Part shown: positions 1 through 10,983 of the stretch, in pieces
Layout: every line of letters begins with the position of its first letter
How positions within the stretch are numbered: the stretch's first letter is position 1
Source of the DNA: Lactuca virosa
Lineage: Eukaryota; Streptophyta; Magnoliopsida; Asterales; Asteraceae
Assembly: GCA_928212115.1 (NCBI GenBank)
Contig: CAKMRJ010003334.1
Coordinates: 101,094,736 to 101,158,735, forward strand
Reading direction: 5' to 3'
Length of the DNA stretch: 64,000 nt
Position numbers and translations under genes: made by a program
The notes under the pieces: model-generated
What the model saw: only the letters and a program-made list of their open reading frames with translations
Databases searched by the model: none
Told to the model about the DNA's origin: nothing

Positions 1-1718
1 ATGAGGGGCCCACAGATATCGCTTTTATGCCTACAAGGGTAAAAGGAATGGATAAACTTCGACTCATATGCTTGTTCTACTACTTGTTGAATCATACACA
101 AAGGCACGTTTTATAACATCGAGTTACCAATGCGTTTTCATACAATCAATGTATAACCAACTCATAGGCAACAACTCATATCTCTAGGTTTGAAGAATAT
201 AAGATATTATCGTCTCATGATCACTCGTGATAAATCCATGAAGTGAGTCAAATAAGCATGGGTTTAATCCAATACTCAGAACTTATGAGCACTCATGAAT
301 GTTGTAGCAACTCTTGCTACGTCCAATACCTTAGACATCTACAAACCAACTTCATGACAGTCTTGCCATAATACCTACTTCCAACGTATTATCGACTGTG
401 GATGGTTTGAATAACTTAGTCATTCAGGAAGAATGACCTAGTTATTCTGGAAGTCAAAACATGCAAAGTGAAACACAAGAATAATCGAATCCAATATGGT
501 CTCAGAACTTATGAATATAAATAGAACACCTTTTATTTATCACCATATTGATTACACATTATTCATTGTATAATGTTTCAAATTTATCAACTTAATACTT
601 GAATTAAAACAATAGTTGTCCCATGTTCCAAGCATGTACACTATGTTTTTCTGAACACTAGTCATGCCATACACCAAGTATGCACACTATTTTTTGTCTA
701 TGATCTTTACTTTGTGGGATAGATCGATTGAACATAATTCCAATGATTCTCATTTCACAATCCCAAATCCTTACCACAAATGCAAGAATTCCAAATTCCT
801 GCCATTTACCGAAATCTGTTAGATTCTAAACTTATATGCATTGATCCTCTCGTAATGACTATGCACAAATTCACAAAGACTTGTCAACAGACATTACAGA
901 GTATTCCAATGGAGATCATTCCATGGAAATGAAGTCTCAAATTCAAAGTACAATGCTTTGAACATCCTTCTTCCATTAAGTTTCCTAATCTTACACAGAT
1001 CTAATGAATAGCTTCCACCTATGGAACATTTCCGCATTCCCATTTTGACTATCACTTCTGAACAAGAGTTGCCTGTTTTTTAGAATATGTCAATATGGCC
1101 CTCTCCAAAAATTTACAACATACTTCCAACTGTCCCTGAGCAACCAATCTTTGGAAAACCTTAGATTGTCCTCGACAATTGCTTAATCACTTTAGTCCTA
1201 TCCAGTTCTAATACTTTTTCCCTCTTAATGCCATAGGCATTTGGAGGAATTTAGAACAGATGAATATTATAGCACATGCAATCGATCCTATATCCGAAGC
1301 ATATGGGACACGATTCATGATGTCTCACATAAATACATGATACTAGACGAGTCTTTTGCTATAATATTTCTATTTCTATTTGCCATGTTCTCATAATTTA
1401 GATTATGAAAAGGGATGCCATAATCATAATCGAATTTTAGAACGCAAATAATGTTCCCATATATAGAATTTCCTTATGTTGAACCATTCCAACATAACAT
1501 TCATATATATACTTGACTAAATTTGATTAAAATCTCACTATCTAAGCTTTTAGATTTGAAATGAAGTATAATTTCTTCTCCCTTAATTATAGCAAAACAA
1601 CTTTTCCCAATTAAAACTTTTGTTTTCTATAATTAACATTGCTAACTTGCAACACTTATTATAATTATCATACTCCCACTTGCATGATGATTATTAGCAT
1701 AACACTTATGCTCCCACT
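1..1718 (-). pseudogene. Degenerate Copia A, 3' segment (RNase H / RT end and 3' noncoding)
   Basis: Left part of an old minus-strand Ty1/Copia element whose 5' LTR is at 44987-45736. Positions 1 to about 500 resemble the 3' noncoding block of Copia B (2529-3312), including the shared word GATATCGCTTTTAT. About 1280-1320 resembles the DNA coding the end of the RT domain in Copias B and E. No usable reading frame survives. The 3' LTR should lie left of the window. The stretch 1381-1586 contains a leader-like motif (GGGATGCCATAATC), so the order of parts looks rearranged. Copia B interrupts it at 1719. Assignment rests on similarity to other elements in this window. Confidence 0.7.
1586..1718. 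repeat. 133 bp direct repeat flanking Copia B, left copy
   Basis: By eye identical to 10618-10750. It is part of old Copia A and ends directly at the outer edge of Copia B's 3' LTR. It is far too long for a target-site duplication (normally 5 bp). See the right copy and the corresponding finding. Confidence 0.9.
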
Positions 1719-2515
1719 TGATGGGTTTTAGGCATAAGAACAATCCTATGTGCTCATACAGACCCTAATGCTTGGATCTAGGTTTCTCTATTGTACATGC
1801 ATTGAATCCAAGACTTGCAAACCCTAATCTAGCATACATAATTCGAAAATTAACTTAATACATCAGATCTAGATGTTTACCTCTTCAAAGATTGGCTTAG
1901 ATCTTCTTATCTTCTTCTCTTGAGCTTAGAGTCACAATTGTAACTCCTCTAATGGATCACAAACACCTCAAGCAAGAAGGCAACTTTGAGAGAGGAGGGA
2001 TGATGCTAATTTTCGGCCCTAGGGTTTCTCTTGGAAGCAAGTAAGTCGAAAATTGGAGCCTTGGGGTCTTATTTATAGTGCAGGCTGCTAGGGTTTCAGT
2101 CTAAACCCTAATAGATACCTTAGCCACCAAGTAGCCCAAGGAACCTTATGGAATAAGGCCCTTGGACGAAAATTTATGATGATCCTTCATCATAATTTCG
2201 TTCCCCCTTAGTCCATTAAGTTTCCCAGCCCAAAACTCAACTATCACACATTTGACAGTTTATGCCCCTTTATTTAATTAATCTCTTTTAGTCACCAAAT
2301 TAATTCCTAATTAATTTATGACTAATACTAATTAAATAAATATGATTTCTCCTTTAATATATTATTCTTATAATATATTAATAAACCATAATATCCTCTC
2401 TCTCATATCAAATTACCTTGTCAAGTTGCTTTGGTGAAGGCAACCCAAAAGGACCATGCATAACCGGGTCAAGTACATACCAAATATAGTTACGGGCTTA
2501 GACATTAATCCAACA
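1719..2515 (-). repeat. Copia B 3' LTR
   Basis: A 797 bp terminal repeat. On the minus strand it begins TGTTGGATTAATG and ends CCCATCA, the canonical TG...CA form. It matches 8754-9549 with three substitutions and one 1-base indel by eye, so the pair is young. A minus-strand TATAAATA lies at 2070-2077. The polypurine tract adjoins it at 2516. Confidence 0.95.
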
Positions 2516-2528
2516 GTCTCCTACTTGG
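2516..2528 (-). other. Copia B polypurine tract
   Basis: Minus-strand CCAAGTAGGAGAC lies directly upstream of the 3' LTR start (TGTTGG). It is the expected primer for plus-strand DNA synthesis. The same sequence follows the other LTR at 9550, showing that a second, partial internal region lies there. Confidence 0.8.
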
Positions 2529-3312
2529 ATAAGTCTAGTAACTATATCTCACATACGACTTCAGGATCTGGTTAGCAATCGTAGCTCTTATACGCTTCTG
2601 TCAACTCTGATCAAAATCCTGTCCTTCAGATAAGGGATCGTATAATCCTCTGTTCTTGATCTCTGATTTATTCGACATAGAATTTAGTTGAACACATCAA
2701 CTTCATTCTGACCGGGCCCGACACATAAGTCAAACTAAATCATCGAGTGGCCAAGATATCGCTTTTATTCTCTTAGAATAAAAGGTACAGAAAAACTTCG
2801 ACTTATATGCTTTTATCATTTACTAGCTAAGTCACACACAATAATGCGTTTTATAACATCAAGTTACTGATGCGTTTTCGCATTATCAATGCATAATCAA
2901 CTAGCAAACAACAACCATATCTCTAGGTTTAAAGATTATATGATATTATCATCTTGCGATCACTTATGGTAACTTTCATGAAAAATGATACTAGCAAGTG
3001 CGGGTTTATTCCAATGCTCAAAACAAATTTCATAAGCACTCATAAACTTCGTAGCAAACCTTTGCTATGTCTAAAACCTTTCAGACAATCTACAAACAAA
3101 TTTATGACAATCTTCTTTCATAACTACTTCCAACATATGAGCGATTGTGGACTGTTCGAACAATCTTATTATTCAGGAAGTCAAAACATGCAAAACTGGA
3201 AATAACAGATAAATAATCAACACAAGATAGTAACTTTCTTACAAATAACACACCTTTATTTAATCATCAAAATGTTGAATACAAAATTATCCATTACAAA
3301 TTTCCTACCTAT
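2529..3312 (-). other. Copia B 3' noncoding internal region
   Basis: About 0.8 kb between the pol stop and the polypurine tract. Homologous blocks occur at about 9563-10389 (partial second copy), 52424-53223 (Copia E) and 1-500 (Copia A), so it is an inherited part of this Copia family. It carries no credible ORF. Compared with 9550-10389 this copy lacks 43 bp near 2673; the missing segment lies between two TTCT words, typical of a microhomology deletion. Confidence 0.75.
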
Positions 3313-3504
3313 CTAATCTAAACTAATATCGTCCTTTAGTCCAACGCTCCTAGCGTGCTTCAAATGCTTAACCCTACTCAGTCCCTTCGTAAGGGGATCT
3401 GCTGGGTTATCTTCTGACGATACCCTCTTCACAACGAGGAGTCCCTCTTCTACCCGATGTCTAATAAAATGGTATTTCCTGTCGATATGTCGAGATCTGG
3501 GCAT
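3313..3504 (-). pseudogene. Copia B pol C-terminal tail (frameshifted)
   Basis: The last 60-odd residues of the Copia polyprotein, after RNase H (SRHIDRKYHFIRHRVEEG...). The reading frame continues from the RT-RNase H block only through a frameshift near 3500: compared with the second copy (10560-10590) there is one extra base there. The matching tail in Copia E is at 53224-53420. It ends with an acidic LKDDISLD. Confidence 0.8.
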
Positions 3505-5509
3505 GATCTCTTGGTTCCTTGGTCAAGGCAACCGCTCCTTCATTATCACAGAAAATTTCCATGGGCTCCTTTATGGATGGCACAACTCCAAGGTCTCCAA
3601 TGAAGTTCTTCAACCATATAGCCTCCTTTGACGCCTCGCTTGCCGCAATGTACTCTGATTCGCACGTTGAATCAGCCACGGTCTCTTGCTTGGAACTTTT
3701 CCAAGTCACTGCTCCTCCGTTCAGGGTAAAGACCCAGCCTGACTGCGATCGGTAATTATCCCGATCCGTTTGAAAACTAGCGTCACTGTACCCTCTCACC
3801 CTTAAGTCATCACTCCCACCGAGGACTAGAAACCATTCCTTGGTCCTTCGTAGGTACTTAAGAATATTCTTGACAGCAATCCAATGTGCCCTACCAGGGT
3901 TCCCTTGATATCTGCTGACCATGCTCAAAGCGAAGGCCACATCAGGGCGAGTACAAGTCATAGCGTACATAATCGAGCCAACTGCGGAAGCGTAAGGTAC
4001 TCGGCTCATATCAGCTATCTCTGCCTCTGTACTTGGGCTCTGAGTCTTACTCAGTTTGGTATTGCATTGGATTGGTAACTCCCCTTTCTTGGAATTTTCC
4101 ATACTAAAACGTTTTAGTACCTTTTCCAAGTATGTATCCTGACTGAGTCCTATCAGTCTCTTACTTCTGTCTCTCACTATCCTTATTCCCAGTATATATG
4201 CAGCTTCTCCGAGGTCCTTCATAGCGAAACACTTCCCAAGCCAGGATTTGACCTCCTGCAAGGTTGGAATGTCGTTTCCTATGAGTAGTATGTCATCGAC
4301 ATACAATACGAGGAAGCTCACTATACTCCCACTGGCCTTGACATACACACATGACTCATCTTCATTTCGCAGAAAACCAAACTCTTTGACCTTCTCATCA
4401 AAACAAATATTCCATCTGCGAGATGCTTGCTTTAATCCATAAATGGATTTCTCAAGCTTGCACAATCTATTTGGATGTTTTGCATCGACAAAACCCTCTG
4501 GCTGATTCATGTAAACATCCTCAGCCAACTTCCCATTTAGGAAAGCGGTTTTTACGCCCATCTGCCAGATTTCAAAATCATGAAACGCAGCTATTGCGAG
4601 CGTTACCCTAATAGACTTTATCTTGGCAACTGGCGAGAAGGTCTCATCATAGTCAACTCCAGGAGTTTGAGTAAAGCCCTTCGCGACCAATCGCGCTTTA
4701 TAAGTATGCACTTTCCCATCCATGTCTGTCTTCTTCTTAAAGATCCACTTGCACCCGACTGTCTTACGACCTGGTACATTATCAACCAAATTCCAAACTT
4801 GGTTGCCATACATGGACTGAATCTCGCTGTCCATTGCCTCTTTCCATTTAGCAGACTCTGGGCCTGCCATGGCTTCCTTGTAGCTATTAGGTTTGTCCAG
4901 ATTTACTAGTGTACTATCACTAATAAACGTATCCCCGTCACTAGTAATATGGAAACCATAAAACTGGGGTGGAACAATAACTCTACTCGAACGTCTAAGA
5001 GGTAAGGACTGGTCAATTGGTTCAACATGAGTTTCTTCCTCAGGTTGAACGCCAGTGTCAGAGGTTCCTTCATCTCCTGACTCTTGAAGCTCTTCAAGGT
5101 CAATCTGACTCCCACTGTCTCCTTGACTTATGAGTTCTCTCTCTCTGAAAACTCATCTTCTAGCAACAAAAACAACATTGTCGCTTGGTCTATAGAAGAG
5201 ATAGCCAAAAGACTTCTGTGGATAGCCGATGAAATAACACTTCTCACTACGAGGTTCTAGCTTGTCGTGAGTCTCTCGTCTTACGAAAGCTTCACAACCC
5301 CAAACCTTGATATGTGCTAACGAGGGAGCTTTCCCTGTCCACATCTCGTGAGGTGTCTTGGCAACCTTCTTGGTGGGAACTAAGTTAAGGATATGGGCGG
5401 CAGTCTCTAAGGCATACCCCCAGAATGAGATTGGTAACGAAGCACGACTCATCATAGAACGAACCATGTCCAACATGGTTCGATTACGTCTCTCAGCCAC
5501 ACCATTCAA
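3461..5509 (-). pseudogene. Copia B pol: integrase C-term, reverse transcriptase, RNase H
   Basis: Second half of a Ty1/Copia polyprotein, copying the RNA genome into DNA inside the particle. In order: integrase C-terminal part (GVAERRNRT carrying the catalytic Glu; WGCEAFVRRETHDKLEP), a linker, RT with intact YVDDILLIGND, then RNase H with SDAS, CESEYIA and FCDNEGA, which supply the acidic catalytic residues. Lesions: an in-frame TGA at 5150-5152, where Copia E keeps a sense codon, and a frameshift near 3500. A frameshift near 5515 separates it from gag-protease-integrase. Otherwise it is well preserved. TNT1-94-like; the clade within Copia was not assigned. Confidence 0.9.
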
Positions 5510-5519
5510 TTGTGGCGTT

Positions 5520-7379
5520 CTAAAGAGGCGTCAATTGCGAAACTATTCCACATTCTTTTAGATAGTCGTGAAACTCAAGACTTAGGTACTCTCCTCCTCG
5601 ATCAGATCGAAGCATCTTGATTTTCCTGCCCAGCTGATTCTCCACTTCATTCTTAAACTCTTTGAACTTTTCAAAGGTTTCTGACTTTTGCTTGATCAAG
5701 TAGATATATCCATATCTGCTATAATCGTCTGTAAAAGTCACGTAGAAGCGACAAGCGTCCCTTGTGGTGGATCTAAAGGGTCCACATACATCTGTATGTA
5801 TGAGATCCAATACACCCTCACCCCTTTCACATGTACCAGTAAAGGGTGACTTGGTCATCTTCCCAAGTAAACAAGATTCACACACGTCATCGTCCCTAAG
5901 GTCGAATGACTCCAAGACTCCATCCTTTTGGAGTTGGGCTATGCGTTTCTTGTTAACATGGCCAAGGCGACAATGCCACAAGCATGCTTTGTCCAAACTT
6001 GTGGACGAATCAATATTCAAAACATCATTTCCTAAATTATCTATAACTAACACAGATTCATAAATCCCATTACAAGGTAATGCATTGAAATAAAAGACAC
6101 CATTCAAATAAGCATTAATAGAACCATTACTATTATCAAACGAATATCTGAAACCTTGTCTAAACAATCCATGAAAAGAAATGATGTTCCTTGCCATATC
6201 TGGCGAATAGCAACAATTATTTAAATCTAGCCCTAACCCATTACTCAACACTAAGGAATAAACTCCGATCTTGGTTACTGGTGAAGACTTCTTATTTCCC
6301 ATGATCAAGTTTATCCTTCCATGCTCCACTTCCCTACTTTTTCTTAGCCCCTGCAAATCAGAACAAATGTGGTAACCACATCCAGTATCAAGGACCCATG
6401 AAGTAGCAAGTGATGAGTTATTAGATTTAATTAAATACATACCTGCAAAGGTGGGCTTTATCTTCCCATCCTTAATATCCTGCAGATATTTAGGGCAGCT
6501 TCGTTTCCAGTGGCCCTTCTGGTGGCAATAGAAGCACTCTGCTTCCTTGGGGTCAGAAGAGGGCTTAACAGAACATGCTTTGGTTCCACTAGAAGAGGAA
6601 CCATCTTGTGTCTTACCCTTATGGTGGCTCTTAGAAGGAGCCTTCCTCTTCTTTCCCTTTCCTTGGCCAATTGCCAACATAGGAGCAGCCACAGTAGAGG
6701 ATGATGCAATAGATTTGTCCTTGAGCTTGCTCTCAGCTGTCCTTAGGAGCCCTTGACGTTTACTTAGGGTGACCTCTTCTTTGTTCATATGGTAGGTCAT
6801 TCTGAATTGGTTGTAGCAGGAAGGCAAGGAGTGGAGGATGATGTCGATAGCCAAATCCTCATCAAACTTAACATTAAGTTTGAGAAGACGATCAACATAC
6901 CTTTGCATTCTTTGCAAATGAGTAGTTAGGGATTCTCCACTCCCCATCCTAGCGGTGATCATGTTGGTGATGATCTCATAGCGCTCTTGTCTCGCGCTCT
7001 GGTGGTACCTGTCCAACAAATCTTGATGCATCTCATATGGATACATGTCCTCATAGGACTTTTGGAGTTCGAGGTTCATGGTGGCCAACATGATGCAATG
7101 AACTTTCGTTGCATCACGCTCGTGGGCCTCAAAGGCGGCCATCTCTTCAGGAGTAGCTTCTTCTGGGTTGATCTTTTCTAGCTTCTCGTCGAGGACATAT
7201 TCTTTGTCCTCGTAGCGAGTTATCATGCGAATGTATCTCATCCACTCGTTGAAGTTCGAGCCATCAAATGTCACCTTTTGGCATAGGTTCATCAACGAGA
7301 ATGACCCAGAAGTGTTGTTGTTTGCATTTGAAATAGAAAGGAACAAAGTTTGATTAGAAATGAATCCCCAATTAAACAC
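5520..7379 (-). pseudogene. Copia B gag-protease-integrase ORF
   Basis: About 619 codons. Gag (UBN2-type, SFSLMNLCQKVTFDGSNF... with HERDATKVHCIMLATM) occupies residues about 25-260. A CCHC zinc knuckle (CFYCHQKGHWKRSC) follows near residue 285. Protease has DTGCGYH. The GAG-pre-integrase zinc domain has HCRLGHVNKKR...CESC. The integrase core has HTDVCGPF and LRSDRGGEY, two of the three catalytic acids; the Glu lies beyond the frameshift near 5515. The probable ancestral start lies a few codons inside: Copia E starts with Met at the equivalent of ISNANNN, while here the open frame runs further upstream. Confidence 0.9.
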
Positions 7380-7694
7380 CCAAATGAGAAATTAGGGCTA
7401 GGATCCAACAACATTATTTACAACTTAGAAAAGGGATGCCGTAATCTAAAAGTAAATAATTTGAAGGTAAGTGAATGACGATTCACTAATTTTCACCATG
7501 AAAAACGAAAAGAAATTAAGTTTTAAATGTATTTGAAAATTCCTAGATTTCTTTTGAGATTCATTGAACATTTCAATGGCATGTTTAAATCTCGATATGC
7601 ACTTCAAATTTGCGACTGGGATGCCGAGGATCGCAAACAAGTTTGTGAATAACCATGCAAATCATCATGGTGCACTCAATGTCTTCATCACCTA

Positions 7695-7730
7695 ATCAAT
7701 GTGCTGGTTAGCCACGCACGCTCCATTGAT
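7695..7730 (-). other. Leader stem-loop HP1 (Copia B)
   Basis: Perfect 7 bp arms ATCAATG/CATTGAT around a conserved 22 nt loop containing GGCTAACC on the sense (minus) strand. Counterparts: 43702-43737 (Copia A) and 60531-60566 (Copia E). Stem sequence varies while pairing is kept. Function unknown; an RNA packaging or dimerisation role is only an inference. Confidence 0.65.
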
Positions 7731-7778
7731 CTATGATAAAACATCGAGCCACCCTTTGTCACCAATGTCAATCCCAAA

Positions 7779-7812
7779 TTAGTGTGCCGGTTAGCCACGC
7801 ACGCTCCACTAA
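7779..7812 (-). other. Leader stem-loop HP2 (Copia B)
   Basis: Arms TTAGTG/CACTAA around the same loop core as HP1, 48 nt away. Counterparts: 43785-43820 (A), 60612-60647 (E) and 10984-11019 (displaced copy). HP1 and HP2 share the loop but have different, internally complementary stems. Confidence 0.65.
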
Positions 7813-8246
7813 CGTTTGACAGGGGTATATACAGTGTAATTCCATGGAATAGCATCATTTTCACATTTTACCCTAAAGTAACTAAGATGGGAATTTGAAA
7901 AAAAAACATTGTAGTTACTTTGCAATATTCATTATACTTATAATGAGGAATTAAGTGCCCTATCCTATCCGTTCGGCTAACGACCCTCCACCAATCAAGC
8001 AAGCGGTGGATGTGAGTGTACACCCATTAAGCACCATTTTATAGGAAGCAACCTTATACCCACCTTATAGACTGGCTTCGTGAATGAGGCCTACTAGCGA
8101 TAAGACTAGCTTATTCTTATACATATATATATTAATTAATTTTGTAATAATATAATAGTATAGGGTTGAATTTTAAGCTTGTAAAATTCTAAGGATTTGA
8201 AATTTAAATCATTCAAAATTAAACTTCTAATCATAAAATTTAAATT

Positions 8247-8270
8247 TCAAAACTTGAGGACAAGTTTTGA
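8247..8270 (-). other. Leader stem-loop with tetraloop (Copia B)
   Basis: Perfect 10 bp stem TCAAAACTTG/CAAGTTTTGA closing a 4 nt loop (AGGA on plus, UCCU in the sense RNA). Related stem-loops: 44309-44328, 44413-44436 and 44519-44538 (A); 61059-61078 and 61151-61172 (E). Confidence 0.65.
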
Positions 8271-8570
8271 ACTTTTCAAAACACAAGGGATCAAATAACA
8301 AATAATATAAATCAAACAATTAATTTAGTGATTATCTATATTTGACCTAATTCAATTTCTTGCAAGATAAGTTACCCAATTAATTCAAATAATCAATTTT
8401 AATCATATAAGGAATTTATTATCTAATCGATTGGTAATTATCTTGTGTTTTGGCAAGGATAATCTTTCAATAACAATAAAATTCGAATTTTATCAGTTAA
8501 AAACATATAAGGCAATTATTCTTCACCAAAACAGCAAGAAATCCCGAGATATCCTCTGTCTGAGTCCCAA

Positions 8571-8662
8571 ACTCGCCGAGTAGCAATCTGAACTAGCCGA
8601 GTAGCAATCTGAACTCGCCGAGTAGGGCCAACTCGCCGAGTCCAGATACTAACTCGCCGAGT
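8571..8662. repeat. ACTCGCCGAGT cluster near primer site (Copia B)
   Basis: Five copies of the odd palindrome ACTCG-N-CGAGT (one with a substitution, ACTAGCCGAGT) in 92 bp, beginning about 80 nt downstream of the primer-binding site in the transcript direction. Copias A (44823-44905) and E (61469-61551) have clusters at the same relative place. Confidence 0.85.
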
Positions 8663-8739
8663 TGGTTCGGGCAGAGGCAAGAAAATCGTTTTTCAGCAAG
8701 AATTCGACAATTGCATCACATACAACAGAAACCAATCAA

Positions 8740-8752
8740 GGCTTTGATACCA
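8740..8752 (-). other. Copia B primer-binding site
   Basis: Minus-strand TGGTATCAAAGCC, one base from the 5' LTR end. It is complementary to the 3' end of plant initiator methionine tRNA with one departure from the usual TGGTATCAGAGCC. It fixes the element's orientation and the inner LTR boundary. Confidence 0.9.
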
Positions 8753-8753
8753 C

Positions 8754-9549
8754 TGATGGGTTTTAGGCATAAGAACAATCCTATGTGCTCATACAAACCC
8801 TAATGCTTGGATCTAGGTTTCTCTATTGTACATGCATTGAATCCAAGACTTGCAAACCCTAATCTAGCATACATAATTCGAAAATTAACTTAATACATCA
8901 GATCTAGATGTTTACCTCTTCAAAGATTGGCTTAGATCTTCTTATCTTCTTCTCTTGAGCTTAGAGTCACAATTGTAACTCCTCTAATGGATCACAAACA
9001 CCTCAAGCAAGAAGGCAACTTTGAGAGAGGAGGGATGATGCTAATTTTCGGCCCTAGGGTTTCTCTTGGAAGCAAGTAAGTCGAAAATTGGAGCCTTGGG
9101 GTCTTATTTATAGTGCAGGCTGCTAGGGTTTCAGTCTAAACCCTAATGGATACCTTAGCCACCAAGTAGCCCAAGGAACCTTATGGAATAAGGCCCTTGG
9201 ACGAAAATTATGATGATCCTTCATCATAATTTCGTTCCCCCTTAGTCCATTAGGTTTCCCAGCCCAAAACTCAACTATCACACATTTGACAGTTTATGCC
9301 CCTTTATTTAATTAATCTCTTTTAGTCACCAAATTAATTCCTAATTAATTTATGACTAATACTAATTAAATAAATATGATTTCTCCTTTAATATATTATT
9401 CTTATAATATATTAATAAACCATAATATCCTCTCTCTCATATCAAATTACCTTGTCAAGTTGCTTTGGTGAAGGCAACCCAAAAGGACCATGCATAACCG
9501 GGTCAAGTACATACCAAATATAGTTACGGGCTTAGACATTAATCCAACA
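8754..9549 (-). repeat. Copia B 5' LTR (also the LTR of a partial second copy)
   Basis: A 796 bp LTR, TG...CA on the minus strand, nearly identical to 1719-2515. It is the 5' LTR relative to the primer site at 8740. Its outer side is not followed by a target duplication but by a polypurine tract and pol tail (9550-10622). It therefore also serves as the 3' LTR of a truncated upstream copy. Confidence 0.95.
9105..9112 (-). promoter_or_regulatory. Candidate TATA box of Copia B 5' LTR
   Basis: Minus-strand TATAAATA in the middle of the LTR, conserved in the 3' LTR (2070-2077). Copias A (45335-45343) and E (61991-61998) have similar AT-rich boxes at the matching place. The transcription start is not determined; a start 25-35 nt downstream would be usual. 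Confidence 0.5.
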
Positions 9550-10622
9550 GTCTCCTACTTGGATAAGTCTAGTAACTATATCTCACATACGACTTCAGGA
9601 TCTGGTTAGCAATCGTAGCTCTTATACGCTTCTGTCAACTCTGATCAAAATCCTGTCCTTCAGATAAGGGATCGTATAATCCTCTGTTCTAGATATCATG
9701 CTGACAATACTTATTATCCAGCATTTTGTTTCTTGATCTCTGATTTATTCGACATAGAATTTAGTTGAACACATCAACTTCATTCTGACCGGGCCCGGCA
9801 CATAAATCAAACTAAATCATCGAGTGGCCAAGATATCGCTTTTATTCTCTTAGAATAAAAGGTACAGAAAAACTTCGACTTATATGCTTTTATCATTTAC
9901 TAGCTAAGTCACACACAATAATGCGTTTTATAACATCAAGTTACTGATGCGTTTTCGCATTATCAATGCATAATCAACTAGCAAACAACAACCATATCTC
10001 TAGGTTTAAAGATTATATGATATTATCATCTTGCGATCACTTATGGTAACTTTCATGAAATGATACTAGCAAGTGCGGGTTTATTCCAATGCTCAAAACA
10101 AATTTCATAAGCACTCATAAACTTCGTAGCAAACCTTTGCTATGTCTAAAACCTTTCAGACAAATCTACAAACAAATTTATGACAATCTTCTTTCATATC
10201 TACTTCCAACATATGAGCGATTGTGGACTGTTCGAACAATCTTATTATTCAGGAAGTCAAAACATGCAAAACTGGAAATAATAGATAAATAATCAACACA
10301 AGATAGTAACTTTCTTATAAATAACACACCTTTATTTAATCATCAAAATGTTTGAATACAAAATTATCCATTACAAATTTCCTACCTATCTAATCTAAAC
10401 TAATATCGTCCTTTAGTCCAACGCTCCTAGCGTGCTTCAAATGCTTAACCCTACTCAGTCCCTTCGTAAGGGGATCTGCTAGGTTTTCTTCTGACGATAC
10501 CCTCTTCACAACGAGGAGTCCCTCTTCTACCCGATGTCTAATAAAATGGTATTTCCTGTCGATATGTCGAGATCTGCCATGATCTCTTGGTTCCTTGGTC
10601 AAGGCAACCGCTCCTTCATTAT
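9550..10622 (-). pseudogene. Partial second Copia internal region (PPT, 3' noncoding, pol tail)
   Basis: Homologous to 2516-3546 of Copia B: polypurine tract at 9550, 3' noncoding block, then the pol C-terminus (about 10390-10622; SRHIDRKYHFIRHRVEEG, and NEGAVALTKEPRDH at the RNase H end). It lacks the 1-base insertion near 3500 and keeps the 43 bp segment missing from the left copy. It breaks off at ATTAT (10618-10622) and joins Copia A sequence. The layout is LTR-internal-LTR-partial internal. Confidence 0.85.
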
Positions 10623-10750
10623 AGCAAAACAACTTTTCCCAATTAAAACTTTTGTTTTCTATAATTAACATTGCTAACTTGCAACACTTATTATAATTAT
10701 CATACTCCCACTTGCATGATGATTATTAGCATAACACTTATGCTCCCACT
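10618..10750. repeat. 133 bp direct repeat flanking Copia B, right copy
   Basis: Identical by eye to 1586-1718. It shares the word ATTAT with the end of the pol fragment, so the junction is a 5-base microhomology. It runs without interruption into more Copia A sequence at 10751. Confidence 0.9.
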
Positions 10751-10983
10751 AGCTTTGACATGTACTCAGAAATCAGCTAGACTTGTAGAAATCAATACTT
10801 TATTGACTTTCTTACCAAAGTTCAGATTTCTGATACAAGATGCTTTGATAAAACTTTATCAAAATCATACACCTTTCCTTATATAGCTCACATGTGTGTC
10901 TAAACAATTTCCAGAACTATGAAAAAGAATGCGGTAATCATAGTCTCAATTGTTTAGACCTTTTCCATTTCTCACAAGTCCAT

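Larger units (their letters stand above)
7380..8739 (-). other. Copia B 5' leader
   Basis: Untranslated leader between the primer-binding site and gag, about 1.36 kb, with no credible ORF. It contains two stem-loops (7695-7730 and 7779-7812), an AACTTG/CAAGTT stem-loop (8247-8270) and a cluster of ACTCGCCGAGT words (8571-8662). Each has counterparts in the leaders of Copias A and E. A short inverted repeat TCCACC/GGTGGA also lies at 7987-8010. Confidence 0.8.

Noticed and set aside
8571..8662. ACTCGCCGAGT cluster as a CRISPR-like array
   Set aside because: Repeats are 11 bp with irregular short spacers, in a plant retrotransposon leader, with no cas-type genes.
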